A model generated the notes under the pieces. The model saw only the letters and a program-made list of their open reading frames with translations, was not told the DNA's origin and ran no database searches. Shown piece after piece: positions 1 through 8,550 of a stretch of DNA of 64,000 nt. Both the position numbers and the translations under genes were made by a program. Within the stretch, counting starts at the first letter, position 1. Each line of letters starts with the position of its first letter. This DNA comes from Paracoccus sp. MA (GTDB lineage Bacteria; Pseudomonadota; Alphaproteobacteria; Rhodobacterales; Rhodobacteraceae): positions 209,001 through 273,000 of the forward strand of contig NZ_CP087597.1 of the NCBI RefSeq assembly GCF_020990385.1, written 5' to 3'.

Positions 1-272
1 AGGAAACCTGGGACGGGCTCTCGCCCGAGCAGCAGCAGGCCGTCGCCGCTGGGGCGGAAAAGGTCATGCTGGCGCAGTTCGACGCCGCCCGCCGCTCCGA
101 CGAGGGCTATGTCGAGGCATGGAAGAAGCTGGGCCATACCTATGTCGAGCCGAGCCCCGAGGAACTGGCAGCGCTGAGCAAGACCGTGCGAGAGGCGGTC
201 TGGCCCAAGATGGAGGCGATGATCGGCGCCGAGCTTCTGGACCTCGTCCGCCAGAACGCCGCCGCCGAGTGA
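1..272 (+). CDS. dctP: TRAP transporter substrate-binding protein, C-terminal part
   Basis: Partial gene: the reading frame is open from base 3 and ends at the stop at 270-272, leaving about 89 residues. The visible tail (an ETWDGLSPEQQ-like segment, then an amphipathic helix rich in charged residues) resembles the end of periplasmic DctP-type proteins, which deliver C4-dicarboxylates or other organic acids to a TRAP permease. The identification rests mainly on context: genes for the small (DctQ) and large (DctM) membrane subunits follow at once on the same strand. The ligand cannot be told from this fragment. Confidence 0.75.
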   Translation, partial: ETWDGLSPEQQQAVAAGAEKVMLAQFDAARRSDEGYVEAWKKLGHTYVEPSPEELAALSKTVREAVWPKMEAMIGAELLDLVRQNAAAE

Positions 273-291
273 TCCTCGTCACCCTCGCCGC

Positions 292-810
292 ATGGAGGTT
301 CGCGTGATCGCCTTTCTTGCCATGGCCGACCGGGCCTTTGCCTGGCTCTTGCAGGTCGTCATCCTGGCGACCAGCGCCATCGTCACCCTGTCGCTGGTGG
401 CGCTGGTGATCTTTCGCGTCTTCTTCAGCCAGTCGCTGCTGGGCATGCACGAAGCGAGCCTGCTTGCTGCCATGTGGCTTTACATGGCGGGCGCGGTCAT
501 GGCCTCGCGGCGGTCCGAGCATCTGGTCGTGGATTTCCTCGCGACATCGCTGCGCGCGCCCCGCGCCAAGGCGATCCATGGCCTTGTCGTCGCGGTTCTG
601 ACACTGGTCATCGCGGCGATCTTCGCGCTCTGGGTGTGGAAGATGTTGGCCTGGGGGATGAAGCGGCCGCAGATCATCCCGGTCCTGAACCTGCCGCTGT
701 GGTATGCGCAGGCGCCGCTGGCTCTCGCCGCGGTATCCGCCGTCCTCTACGCCCTGCGCGACATCGCCCGCGCAGGCCTTCAGATCGCCCAATCCGGCAA
801 GGGAGCCTGA
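292..810 (+). CDS. dctQ: TRAP transporter small permease subunit
   Basis: A 172-residue protein with four hydrophobic segments (roughly residues 12-38, 45-65, 90-112 and 130-150), the size and topology of DctQ. This inner-membrane subunit links the substrate-binding protein to the large permease in sodium-driven TRAP uptake systems. It starts 19 bases after the dctP stop and its stop lies one base before the dctM start, so the three genes form one operon. The residue pattern around MWLYMAGA is usual for the family. Substrate unknown. Confidence 0.87.
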   Translation: MEVRVIAFLAMADRAFAWLLQVVILATSAIVTLSLVALVIFRVFFSQSLLGMHEASLLAAMWLYMAGAVMASRRSEHLVVDFLATSLRAPRAKAIHGLVVAVLTLVIAAIFALWVWKMLAWGMKRPQIIPVLNLPLWYAQAPLALAAVSAVLYALRDIARAGLQIAQSGKGA

Positions 811-811
811 C

Positions 812-2101
812 ATGGAGGCTTTACTGGTTCTGGGGCTGCTCCTGGTTCTTCTGGGGATCGGCCTTCCCGTCGCATGGTCCTTCGCCGGCGTCGTCGCGGC
901 CTTGGCCTGGATCTATGACGCCAATCTCAACACGCTGATGTTGCAGGGCTTCCGGTCGCTGAACTCGGTGATCCTGCTGGCCCTGCCGCTGTTCATCCTT
1001 GCGGGCTACCTGATGCAGTCGGGGGGCATCGCGAACCGCCTGGTCGCCTGCATCGAGATGGCGATCGGGCGGCGGCGGGGCGGGCTCGGCAATGCCATGG
1101 TCGGGGCGGCGGGCGTGTTCGGCGCCATCGCCGGGACGGCCACCGCAGCAGTGGCGGCCATCGGCACGCTGATGATCGACCCCATGGCCGAACGCGGCTA
1201 TCCGCGCGGCTATTCGGCGGCGCTGCTGGGGATTTCCTCGCTTCTGGGCATCCTTATCCCGCCGTCGATCACCATGATCCTGTTCGCAGTGGCGACCCAG
1301 CAATCGGTGGCGGCCTGCTTCGCGGCCTCGATCGTGCCGGGGATCGTGCTGATGATCGGGCTGATGATCTTCAACCGCGCCCAGATCGGCCGCCGCATCC
1401 ACGAGATCCATGACCCGCGCCGGATCCCGGCCGCAGAGAAATGGCGCATCACCCTGCGCACCATCCCCGCCTTTTCGCTGCCGGTCATCATCATCGGCGG
1501 CATCTATGGCGGGTTCTTCACGCCGACCGAGGCGGCGGCCTTCGCCGTTCTCGCCGCGGTCCTGATCGGCCTCTTCGTCTATCGCGACATGAGCCTGGCG
1601 CGGCTGCGCGACAGCACGGTGGCGGCAGCCGAGACCACCGGCTCCATCGTGCTGATCCTGCTGTTTTCCTTCGTGATCGGCCGCATCCTCGTGGCCGAGC
1701 GCATTCCGCAGGATCTGACGGAGCTGGTGGCATCGCTGGTCAGCAATCCGATCGGCGTCATGATCCTGGTGAACGTGTTCCTGATCATCGCGGGGGCGCT
1801 GATCGACGATGTCTCGGTCACGGTAGTGATCGCCCCGCTGCTGCTGCCGCTGATGGTGTCGGTCGAGGTGCATCCGGTGCATTTCGCCGCCATCGTCGCG
1901 ACCTCGGTGGTGATCGGCGCGAACAGCCCGCCGATGGCGCCGGTGCTTTTCATGGCCTGCCGGATCGGACGCGCTTCGGTCCATCAGGCGGTCGGTCCCG
2001 CCCTGCGCATGATGGCCTTCGTCGCCTTGCCGGTGATGGTCCTGACGACCTTCATCCCCGCGCTTTCGCTGGCACTGCCGCGCTGGCTGGGATTGCTTTA
2101 G
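812..2101 (+). CDS. dctM: TRAP transporter large permease subunit
   Basis: 429 residues starting at MEALLVLGL. The start at 812 is preferred to one 108 bases upstream because it follows the dctQ stop directly and gives the usual DctM length. The protein has about 12 hydrophobic segments and family patterns such as GIANRLV near residue 70, GTATAAVAAIG near 110 and IPPSITMI near 150. DctM is the transport subunit that moves an organic acid inward with sodium. It is the last gene of the operon; the next gene, trbD, ends on the opposite strand about 100 bases downstream. Confidence 0.92.
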   Translation: MEALLVLGLLLVLLGIGLPVAWSFAGVVAALAWIYDANLNTLMLQGFRSLNSVILLALPLFILAGYLMQSGGIANRLVACIEMAIGRRRGGLGNAMVGAAGVFGAIAGTATAAVAAIGTLMIDPMAERGYPRGYSAALLGISSLLGILIPPSITMILFAVATQQSVAACFAASIVPGIVLMIGLMIFNRAQIGRRIHEIHDPRRIPAAEKWRITLRTIPAFSLPVIIIGGIYGGFFTPTEAAAFAVLAAVLIGLFVYRDMSLARLRDSTVAAAETTGSIVLILLFSFVIGRILVAERIPQDLTELVASLVSNPIGVMILVNVFLIIAGALIDDVSVTVVIAPLLLPLMVSVEVHPVHFAAIVATSVVIGANSPPMAPVLFMACRIGRASVHQAVGPALRMMAFVALPVMVLTTFIPALSLALPRWLGLL

Positions 2102-2199
2102 GCGAGGTGGGCTTACTGCCGGAGGAGGTGATCCTCAACACGCAGGACGACATTTGGTATGCGTGCCTAAGCCGCAGGTGTTGGCTGGGCTAATATCGT

Positions 2200-2568
2200 T
2201 CAGTCCTCGGTCCTGCGCCCAGCATTGACGTTCCGCCTTGCTTTCGCAAACCCGCGATCCGAGGCGAGGAACCGCTCCAGCATCGGCACGACAAGCTTCT
2301 GCGGCGCGACCGGCCCCTGGCGCCTCCCGACCTCGACGAAGAGCGGATCACGTTTCGCGGCCCAGACTGCGGCGATGTGGCCGACCGCCCAGATCAGCAG
2401 GCCGGGCAGCCAGAGCTGCAGCCCCAGGCCGACCGCGCCGGCCAGGGTGCCGTTCAGGATGGCGATGCTCCGTGGCGCGCCGCCGAGCAGGATCGGCTCG
2501 GTCAGCGCGCGGTGCACCGGCACCGTGAAGCCGGGCACCTCGGAAAGCTGCTCGAACGCCGTCGTCAT
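2200..2568 (-). CDS. trbD: TrbD (VirB3-like) conjugation protein with a foreign C-terminal tail
   Basis: 122 residues. The first ~80 (VHRALTEPILLGGAPR, then two hydrophobic stretches, then RDPLFVEV) match TrbD, the VirB3-like inner-membrane piece of the P-type conjugation machine. TrbD proteins normally end soon after this point. Here the chain continues for about 40 residues (PMLERFLASDRGFAKARR) that resemble the C-terminus of DUF2274 proteins, which are usually encoded at the distal end of alphaproteobacterial trb clusters after trbI. The simplest reading is an in-frame deletion joining trbD to the DUF2274 gene and removing trbE through trbI. The start codon overlaps the trbC stop by one base. 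The DUF2274 match is from memory. Confidence 0.7.
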   Translation of the reverse strand: MTTAFEQLSEVPGFTVPVHRALTEPILLGGAPRSIAILNGTLAGAVGLGLQLWLPGLLIWAVGHIAAVWAAKRDPLFVEVGRRQGPVAPQKLVVPMLERFLASDRGFAKARRNVNAGRRTED

Positions 2569-2900
2569 TACACCAAGGCTCCGCCGCCGAAGCTGAAGAA
2601 GCTGAGGAAGAAAGAACTGGCCGCAAAGGCGATGGAGATGCCGAAGACGATCTGGATCAGCCGCCGGAAGCCGCCGCCGGTATCGCCGAAGGCCAGCGTC
2701 AACCCGGTCACGATGATGATGATCACCGCGACGATCTTGGCCACCGGCCCCTCGACGGAATCGAGGATCGATTGCAGCGGCGCCTCCCAGGGCATCGACG
2801 AACCGGCGGCATGGGCGGCCGGTGCAAGGACGAGGCTGGTCCAGGCGAATGTGGCAGCGGTTGCGATATAAGGGCGGATGCAGAAGGTGCGACGGATCAT
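2568..2900 (-). CDS. trbC: TrbC (VirB2-like) conjugative pilin
   Basis: 110 residues. There is a long basic and hydrophobic leader ending near AAHAAGS (about residue 32), then two hydrophobic segments around residues 53-72 and 86-104 separated by a short GDTGGGFRR loop. This is the layout of TrbC/VirB2 pilin precursors, which are processed and assembled into the mating pilus. The ATG at 2900 overlaps the trbB stop by four bases and the TAA overlaps the trbD start, so translation is coupled. With the rest of the trb machine missing, the pilin is unlikely to be used unless another copy of the system exists. Confidence 0.87.
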   Translation of the reverse strand: MIRRTFCIRPYIATAATFAWTSLVLAPAAHAAGSSMPWEAPLQSILDSVEGPVAKIVAVIIIIVTGLTLAFGDTGGGFRRLIQIVFGISIAFAASSFFLSFFSFGGGALV

Positions 2901-3895
2901 TGGGATTCTCCGGTGTCGTGGGGAATAGAGATGTCGGGAATGACGGAAGCGATGCTGTAGTCGCCGTCCGGCCCCAGCCCGTCGACGCGGACCAGTTCGG
3001 CCAGCCGCCGCGCGGACCCGCGTCCGGACAGCACCGCGACCAGATCGATGGTTTCGGCGATCAGGGCGCGTGGCACGGTGACCACGGCTTCCTGGATCAG
3101 CTGTTCGAGGCGGCGCAGCGCACCGATCCCCGATCCGGCATGGATCGTGCCGATGCCGCCCGGATGGCCGGTGCCCCAGGCCTTGAGCAGATCCAGCGCC
3201 TCGGCGCCGCGCACCTCGCCGATCGGGATGCGGTCGGGGCGCAGGCGCAGGGAGGAGCGCACCAGATCGGACAGGCTGGCGATGCCGTCCTTGGTGCGCA
3301 TCGCCACCAGGTTCGGCGCGGCGCATTGCAGCTCGCGGGTGTCCTCGATGATGACGACGCGGTCCGAGGTCTTCGCCACCTCGGCCAGCAGCGCATTGGT
3401 CAGCGTGGTCTTGCCGGTCGAGGTGCCGCCGGCGACGAGGATATTGGCGCGGGTCGCCACGCCAAGCCGCAGCGCCTCGGCCTGCATCCGGGTCATGATC
3501 CCGGCGGTGACGTAATCGTCCAAGGTGAACACAGCGACGGCGGGCTTGCGGATGGCGAAGGCCGGGGCTGCGACCACCGGCGGCAGCAGCCCCTCGAAGC
3601 GCTCGCCGGTTTCCGGCAGTTCGGCCGAGACGCGCGGAGACCGGGTATGGACCTCGGCGCCGACATGATGCGCGACCAGCCGGATGATCCGTTCGCCGTC
3701 GGCTGGGGACAGGACCTGGCCGGTTTCCGCCAACCCGTCGCGCAGCCGGTCGACCCAGATCCGGCCGTCCGGGTTCAGCATCACCTCGACGATGTCGGGA
3801 TCCCGCAAGAGGGCGGAGATGGCAGGCCCGAGCGCGGTGCGGAGCATGCGGGCGCCGCGCTCCACCCTTGCCTCGATATGGTCCGAACCTGCCAT
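2897..3895 (-). CDS. trbB: TrbB (VirB11-like) conjugation ATPase
   Basis: 332 residues, close to full length for TrbB, the hexameric traffic ATPase that powers pilus assembly and substrate export on the cytoplasmic face of the inner membrane. The Walker A motif GGTSTGKTT lies near residue 155. The [11 protein letters not shown] segment (Asp box), the GEVRG Walker B-like stretch and the [12 protein letters not shown]is box follow in the expected order. It is the first gene of the trbBCD set, with a LysR gene about 190 bases upstream on the same strand, an arrangement common in alphaproteobacterial integrative elements. It looks intact even though the operon downstream is cut short. Confidence 0.93.
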   Translation of the reverse strand: MAGSDHIEARVERGARMLRTALGPAISALLRDPDIVEVMLNPDGRIWVDRLRDGLAETGQVLSPADGERIIRLVAHHVGAEVHTRSPRVSAELPETGERFEGLLPPVVAAPAFAIRKPAVAVFTLDDYVTAGIMTRMQAEALRLGVATRANILVAGGTSTGKTTLTNALLAEVAKTSDRVVIIEDTRELQCAAPNLVAMRTKDGIASLSDLVRSSLRLRPDRIPIGEVRGAEALDLLKAWGTGHPGGIGTIHAGSGIGALRRLEQLIQEAVVTVPRALIAETIDLVAVLSGRGSARRLAELVRVDGLGPDGDYSIASVIPDISIPHDTGESQ

Positions 3896-4083
3896 CCCGT
3901 CCCCCGTTTCCCCGGGGCGGCGAGAGGAAGGCCCCGGATGGGGTCGACTAAAAGAGCCTCAAAACGCAGCGGCGCAACAGTTGTCTTCTCAAAATCGAAG
4001 AGGAGCGTAGGGGAGCGAAAAAATACGGGAAACCTGCGGCACGGCTGCCTGACATATGATGGAAAGCTGTCTCCCCAAACGAC

Positions 4084-4971
4084 TCAGGTTCCCGATTTCA
4101 ACGCTTCGAGAAAGGTTTGCAGCGCCGGGTTGCCATTATCAGGATGCCAGCAAGCGATATAGCCGATCCGGGTTGCGCCGTTGCCGTCGTGTACGGGCCG
4201 GAACACCGCCCCGAGACCCGTCAGGCCACTCGCGCATTCGCATTGCAGGCTGATGCCTTCGCCTGCGCCAACCAGGCTGAGGATGCTCTCGCGGCTCAGA
4301 TGCAGGTTGGCGATCTCGGGCCCGTCCGATGGTGCGGCCAGCTTGGCGATCAGGATGTTGCGGATGTCGGATCCGGGATCCTGATGCGAGATCAGGAACC
4401 GCTCTCCCTTGAGATCGGACCAGTAGACGACAGGATTTTCGGCCAGCGGATGATCTTCCGGCAGGGCAACCATCAATTGCTCGGTGCCGATCGCCATGGT
4501 GTTCAGCACCGGGCAGCGGTCCGGATCGCCGAGGATGACCGCGACATCGAGCTTGCCGGAATGGAGATCGGCCATCAGTTCGACGAAAGGCGCTTCCAAC
4601 AGGTCGAGGCCGATATCGGGATGGTTCTTGCGGCACCGGTGCAGGGCGTTGCGGAAACCTCCCGAGGAGAGTGATTTGTAGAACCCCAGCGATACGCTGC
4701 CGCGCCGTCCATCCACGGCGGCCCGTGTGCGATCGGCCAGCCGCTGGAAATCGTCCAGAATACGCGCGGCCATGGCGGTAAAATCCTCGCCGACCGGGGT
4801 CAGTTTCGCGCCCGCGGTGGACCGATCGAACAGCGCGGTGCCGAGCTCCTCCTCGAGTTCGCGGATCCGCCGGCTTACGATCGGCTGCTGGACCTCCAGC
4901 TCCAGCGCTGCTGAGCTGAAACTGCCGTTGCGGGCTGTCGCGACGACATAGCGGAGATGGCGAAGGTCCAT
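4084..4971 (-). CDS. LysR-family transcriptional regulator next to trb genes
   Basis: 295 residues with an N-terminal winged helix-turn-helix (LRHLRYVVATARNGSFSSAA, then QQPIVSRRIRELEEELG, residues 1-60) and a LysR substrate-binding domain (residues 90-290). LysR proteins bind DNA as tetramers and change promoter activity when a small ligand binds. This one lies directly upstream of trbB on the same strand; LysR genes are often found in that place in alphaproteobacterial trb clusters, so control of transfer is plausible. No T-N11-A operator was assigned. The 275 bases upstream, up to the IS at 5248, hold no supported gene. Confidence 0.85.
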   Translation of the reverse strand: MDLRHLRYVVATARNGSFSSAALELEVQQPIVSRRIRELEEELGTALFDRSTAGAKLTPVGEDFTAMAARILDDFQRLADRTRAAVDGRRGSVSLGFYKSLSSGGFRNALHRCRKNHPDIGLDLLEAPFVELMADLHSGKLDVAVILGDPDRCPVLNTMAIGTEQLMVALPEDHPLAENPVVYWSDLKGERFLISHQDPGSDIRNILIAKLAAPSDGPEIANLHLSRESILSLVGAGEGISLQCECASGLTGLGAVFRPVHDGNGATRIGYIACWHPDNGNPALQTFLEALKSGT

Positions 4972-5247
4972 AGCTTGCTATTCCTCCTTCCCGAAAGGTT
5001 ATTATGCTCGTTCTTGCTGGTGCGCCACCTGACCGAATTCAGAAACGGCAGTAGCGACAAAGTGCTCAGCGCGGCCGTGGAAGCGGAAGAGGACCGACAA
5101 TGGGCAGGTTGAGGCTGTAGTTCGGTCGACTGGGCGTAAAAATGAGGGAAAGGCAAGGGGAGGCCCCCTTGCGCCAATCAGAATGATGGATCACGCTGCC
5201 GAAAGCTTCTTGAACAACGGTGAAGCTTCCGTCATCAGCAGTTTATA

Positions 5248-6098
5248 GGTCGTGTTGACAAAAGGGATTCCTCTGGCAGTCGTCCTATGATTCAAGCTCA
5301 TCTCTACGTGGGAGATGAACTTGGCACGCAACCTGATATCCGACGATGAGTGGACCTTCTTCGAGGGCTTCATTCGTGCCGTCCGGCACCCTAACGGGCG
5401 GAAACCTGCGGACCATCGTCTTGTTCTGAATGGTATATTCTGGATCGCAAGGACTGGTGCGCCATGGCGCGATCTGCCCGAAGAGTTTGGCAAGTGGTCC
5501 TCGGTCTACCGTCAGTTCCGCCGCTGGACTTTGGCGGGACTGTGGGAGGATATCCTGGATGCGCTGAACCACGCTGGGATCGCGCCAGACAAGCTCCAGA
5601 TGGTTGATAGCACTGTGATCCGCGCCCATCATCATGCGGCGGGCGCAAAAGGGGGACTCCGAAAGAGGCTCTTGGCCGTTCGAGAGGTGGCTTCTCGACC
5701 AAGATCCATCTCCGCGTCAACGGCGCAGGCCTCCCGATGAGGACCGAGATCACGCCGGGGCAGGATTCCGACTACACCGGCTATGATATGGTGATGGCCG
5801 ACAACCTGCCGCAACCAGCAGTTCTGGTCGCCGACAGGGGCTATGACTCTGATAAAATTCGGGAAGACATCGAGAGCCGCAACGCCCTGCCCATGATACC
5901 GATGCGAAGGAACCGAAGGGTGCGCAAGGCTGTCGACATGACCATCTACACCCTGCGCAACATGGTCGAGCGCTGCTTCAACAAGCTGAAAAATAGCCGC
6001 CGCCTTGCAACCCGCTACGACAAAACCGCCGAAAGCTTCCTTGGCTTCGTCGACGTCGCCTGCATCAGGCTCTGGCTCCGCCATTTGTCAACATGACC
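5248..6098 (+). mobile_element. Complete IS5-family element, IS427 group
   Basis: The ends are near-perfect inverted repeats: GGTCGTGTTGACAAA at 5248-5262 and its complement with one mismatch (TTTGTCAACATGACC) at 6084-6098. A TA dinucleotide flanks both sides (5246-5247 and 6099-6100), the short target duplication expected for this group. At 851 bp with two overlapping frames joined by a -1 frameshift, it fits the IS427 group. It has inserted into an older IS256-type remnant, whose transposase tail lies just to the right on the opposite strand. Confidence 0.88.
5315..6096 (+). CDS. IS427-group transposase made by -1 frameshifting (OrfA-OrfB)
   Basis: OrfA (5315-5740) carries the N-terminal domain and the first catalytic Asp in MVDSTVIRAHHH. 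The second part, in the -1 frame, carries the second Asp in VLVADRGYDSD and the Glu in RNMVERCFNKLKN, completing the DDE active site. The frames overlap, and the run AAAAGGGGG at 5647-5655 (A AAA GGG) is a classical -1 slippery site. Slipping there gives a continuous chain reading KGGTPKEALGRSRGG, so the full-length enzyme of about 260 residues is a programmed product and not a mutant. The stop lies inside the right inverted repeat. Confidence 0.87.
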
Positions 6099-6104
6099 TA
6101 GCTT

Positions 6105-6300
6105 TCGCCATTTCTTCTGCGCCGACATCATCAGCCGGAAGGCCATGGCGAGCCCGGTCTTTCGGCTCAGGCAGCCCTTGGTTCGCCGGGTGCGGTGCCG
6201 GACGGTGGCGAAGGTGCTCTCGATCGGGTTTGACGTCCGGTGACGATTCCGCTGTGGTGCTGCGGGAAATCGATCCTGGACTGGGTTGGCAAACGCTGTT
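6105..6300 (-). pseudogene. Transposase tail of an IS256-type element, remnant
   Basis: On the minus strand the segment reading RTSNPIESTFATVRHRTRR, then GLAMAFRLMMSAQKKWRKL, is the conserved C-terminal part of IS256/mutator-type transposases, including the catalytic Glu region (NPIES). Upstream of it the frame is broken: the expected run-in toward the NPIES motif is split between two frames near 6230-6290. At its 3' end the sequence is interrupted by the IS427-group element at 6098. No complete gene or terminal repeats remain. Confidence 0.75.
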
Positions 6301-6764
6301 GCGGGCATTCTTCGTGGGCAGTCAGCCAGGCTCGCAAGTTCGGCGTCGACCGGGTTCGTGCTGATCCAGTGGGTGACCGATACACTCGCTCGATCTCGAA
6401 GGCTGCCTACTTCCGGGCTGTTGGCTTTGACGGGCCCTCTTTCGCCGGCTCTGCGCGCAACCAGGAAGCCGCCCCGGAACGCTTGGGTATGTGGAAAGCG
6501 CGCGTGCCATGGCGCACACCCTCACCAACTGGCCTGGTTTTGCTCCGCCGCCATGGCCGACTTTTGCGCCGCCGTTGACAAATTACGAGGCGAGCTGGAT
6601 CGGGCACTATGGGTCGTACGCCGGGACCCCGACTAGCTGAGGAGCGTCCGGGGCTCTGTCTGCCCGATTTGCTTTAACTGGCGCTGCGCTCTTGCTGCGG
6701 GGTCTGGGCGAGGAAAAGCAGGTCGAGGAATTTTGCGAACAGCGGAAACACGGCATGCCCGCTG
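6301..6764. other. About 460 bases without a supported gene
   Basis: All six frames are short and give proteins rich in Arg, Pro and Ser with no family pattern I recognise. The left part is probably more of the decayed IS256-type element. The right part lies 3' of the GntR regulator gene and may hold its transcript end, but I see no clear hairpin with a T run. Confidence 0.4.
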
Positions 6765-7523
6765 TCAGGGCTGGCCTTGGGTGGCCAGCGGCGGGCCGTT
6801 GCCGGCGTCGGAGACGAGGGCGGGCTTGCGCCTTGTGAACAGCCGGTCGCGCGAATGGGTCAGGTGATCGCGCATCAGGTCGCGCGCGCGGGCACCGTCC
6901 TGCAGCCGGATCGCCTCGAAGATCCCCGCATGCTCGTCGAAGACCCGCGCCAGCCCGCTGGCCTCGCGCTTGACCGAGGCGCCGTGGAAGCGCATTCCGA
7001 CGGCGATATGGTCCTTCAGCGCCTCCATCGCGATCGAGAAATAGCTGTTCTCGGACGCGATCGCGATGGCCAGGTGGAACTGGAAATCGGCATCCTCGCG
7101 GTGGCTCTGGCGGTTGGTGGCGTCGCGCATCAGCTCCAGCGCGGCGGCGATCCGTTCCAGCGCGGCGTCGTCGCGCCGCTCGGCCGCGCAGGCGGCGGCG
7201 GCGGGTTCCAGCGTCAGGCGGAACTCATAGCAGCTGAGCAGGTCCGAGACGTTTTCCAGCGGCCCGAAGCCGAGCGGCTGCTTCAACCCGATGGTGCGCA
7301 CGAAACTGCCCGCGCCCTGGCGCGAATAGATCAGGCCGCGCTCGCGCAGCTTTTTCAGCGCATCGCGGATCACGGGGCGCGAGACCTCGAATTCGGCGGC
7401 CAGGTCATGTTCGGTCGGCAGTCTTTCGTCGGGGCGATAAGAGCCCGACTTGATCGCCCGTTCCATCCGTTCGAAGACGATCTCGCTGAGGGATTTCCGC
7501 GCCCGCTTTTCCGGCTCCGCCAT
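6765..7523 (-). CDS. GntR-family (FadR subgroup) transcriptional regulator
   Basis: 252 residues from MAEPEKRARKSL. This start is chosen over an in-frame one 120 bases upstream because its ATG overlaps the stop of the preceding kinase gene by one base. Residues 10-75 form the GntR winged helix (LPTEHDLAAEFEVSRPVIRDALKKL). Residues 95-230 form the helical FCD ligand-binding domain, with LEPAAAACAAERR and the spaced His residues (FHLAIA, DEHAGIFEAI, DHL) that bind a metal ion in this family. It is the last gene of the six-gene minus-strand sugar-acid operon and probably controls it, perhaps with the divergent ABC operon, in response to a pathway acid. Confidence 0.88.
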   Translation of the reverse strand: MAEPEKRARKSLSEIVFERMERAIKSGSYRPDERLPTEHDLAAEFEVSRPVIRDALKKLRERGLIYSRQGAGSFVRTIGLKQPLGFGPLENVSDLLSCYEFRLTLEPAAAACAAERRDDAALERIAAALELMRDATNRQSHREDADFQFHLAIAIASENSYFSIAMEALKDHIAVGMRFHGASVKREASGLARVFDEHAGIFEAIRLQDGARARDLMRDHLTHSRDRLFTRRKPALVSDAGNGPPLATQGQP

Positions 7524-8539
7524 CAGTTCTGCCCCCGAAACATCTCCAGCAAGGTGGCGAGGGTATCGGCCGCGCCGAAGCCCCCGGATTTGGCGATGAT
7601 GCTGATTTCGCCCCCATATGCCACAGCTAACCCAGGCAGGCATTCGCCCGCAAGCCGCAGCGAGGTGATGCCCATATGCGCCAGCACCGCCTCGGCAGTC
7701 GCGCCGCCGGACAAGAGCAGCGCCTGCCGACCGGCGGTAAGCCGGGGATGGACGCTGCGGGCCAGGGCTTCGGCGACCTGCGATCCGGTTCGCGTGGCCT
7801 GCCCCGCCACTGCCTGCACCAGCAGATGCGGCGCGGTGGCGTCTGGTACCGCTTCGCCCGCGGGGGCGGGCAGGACCGCCGCCAGTCCCGAGGCCTGCAC
7901 CTGTCGTGCCTGTTCCACCGTGATCGGATCGCGAGAGCCGATGACCAGCAGGCTGCGCGCGGCGCGCGGCAGGACCGGCGTGGCTGCGGGCTGCCCGGTC
8001 ATGCGGATCGCCAGCGCCTCGGCCAGCCCGCGCGCGCCGACCAGCAGGTCGCCCGGTTGCGTCCTGTCCAGCGCGGCGGCCAACTCAGTGGCGCTGGTCA
8101 CGTCGGGGATGACGGCGCGGCCGGCCAGCGGGCCAAGGGCTTCGGCGATGGAAAGGGGCCGGGCGACGCCGTAGCCCCCGACATGGCCGGCCTGCGTGAT
8201 CCGCCCGAAATCGGGAATGGCGGGGGCGACCAGCATCCGCGCCGGGTCCAGCACCGCGAGTTCGGCGGCGACATGCCCCTTCAGCCGCGAATCGATCTTC
8301 TTCAGGACTGGCACGCCTGCGGGCAGCGCCGCCACGACCTGCGCCATCGCCTTGCGCGCCGCGTCCTTGGTGCCATCGCGCGAGCGGGTGCTGACCGCCA
8401 TCACCTGCGCGCCGCTTGCCGCGACCGAGGCCACCGCCTCGGGCGACAGCGCGACCTGGACTGCCAGCCCGCGCCCGGCGAAGGGCGCGGCGCTGTCCAG
8501 CGCGCCGGTCAGGTCGTCGGCGATGATGCACAGCTTCAT
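7523..8539 (-). CDS. DUF1537 family four-carbon acid sugar kinase
   Basis: 338 residues. The N-terminal DUF1537 domain opens with CIIADDLTGALD and contains KKIDSRLKGH near residue 85; the C-terminal nucleotide-binding domain carries SGGATAEAVLAHMGI and AKSGGFGAADTL. Members of this family phosphorylate D-threonate, D-erythronate, L-threonate and related acids at C4. It is shorter than the usual 400 or more residues, mostly in the linker and C-domain, but the key motifs remain. The gene lies 11 bases after the alcohol dehydrogenase gene, in the same operon as a PdxA2-type enzyme that would act on its product. The actual substrate is not shown. Confidence 0.85.
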   Translation of the reverse strand: MKLCIIADDLTGALDSAAPFAGRGLAVQVALSPEAVASVAASGAQVMAVSTRSRDGTKDAARKAMAQVVAALPAGVPVLKKIDSRLKGHVAAELAVLDPARMLVAPAIPDFGRITQAGHVGGYGVARPLSIAEALGPLAGRAVIPDVTSATELAAALDRTQPGDLLVGARGLAEALAIRMTGQPAATPVLPRAARSLLVIGSRDPITVEQARQVQASGLAAVLPAPAGEAVPDATAPHLLVQAVAGQATRTGSQVAEALARSVHPRLTAGRQALLLSGGATAEAVLAHMGITSLRLAGECLPGLAVAYGGEISIIAKSGGFGAADTLATLLEMFRGQN

Positions 8540-8550
8540 CGGCGCGCGCC

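Noticed and set aside
821..1984. Long open frame on the minus strand opposite dctM (387 codons)
   Set aside because: Rich in Arg, His, Gln and Asp with no family pattern, and it lies wholly opposite a clear TRAP permease gene; an antisense frame made by high GC.
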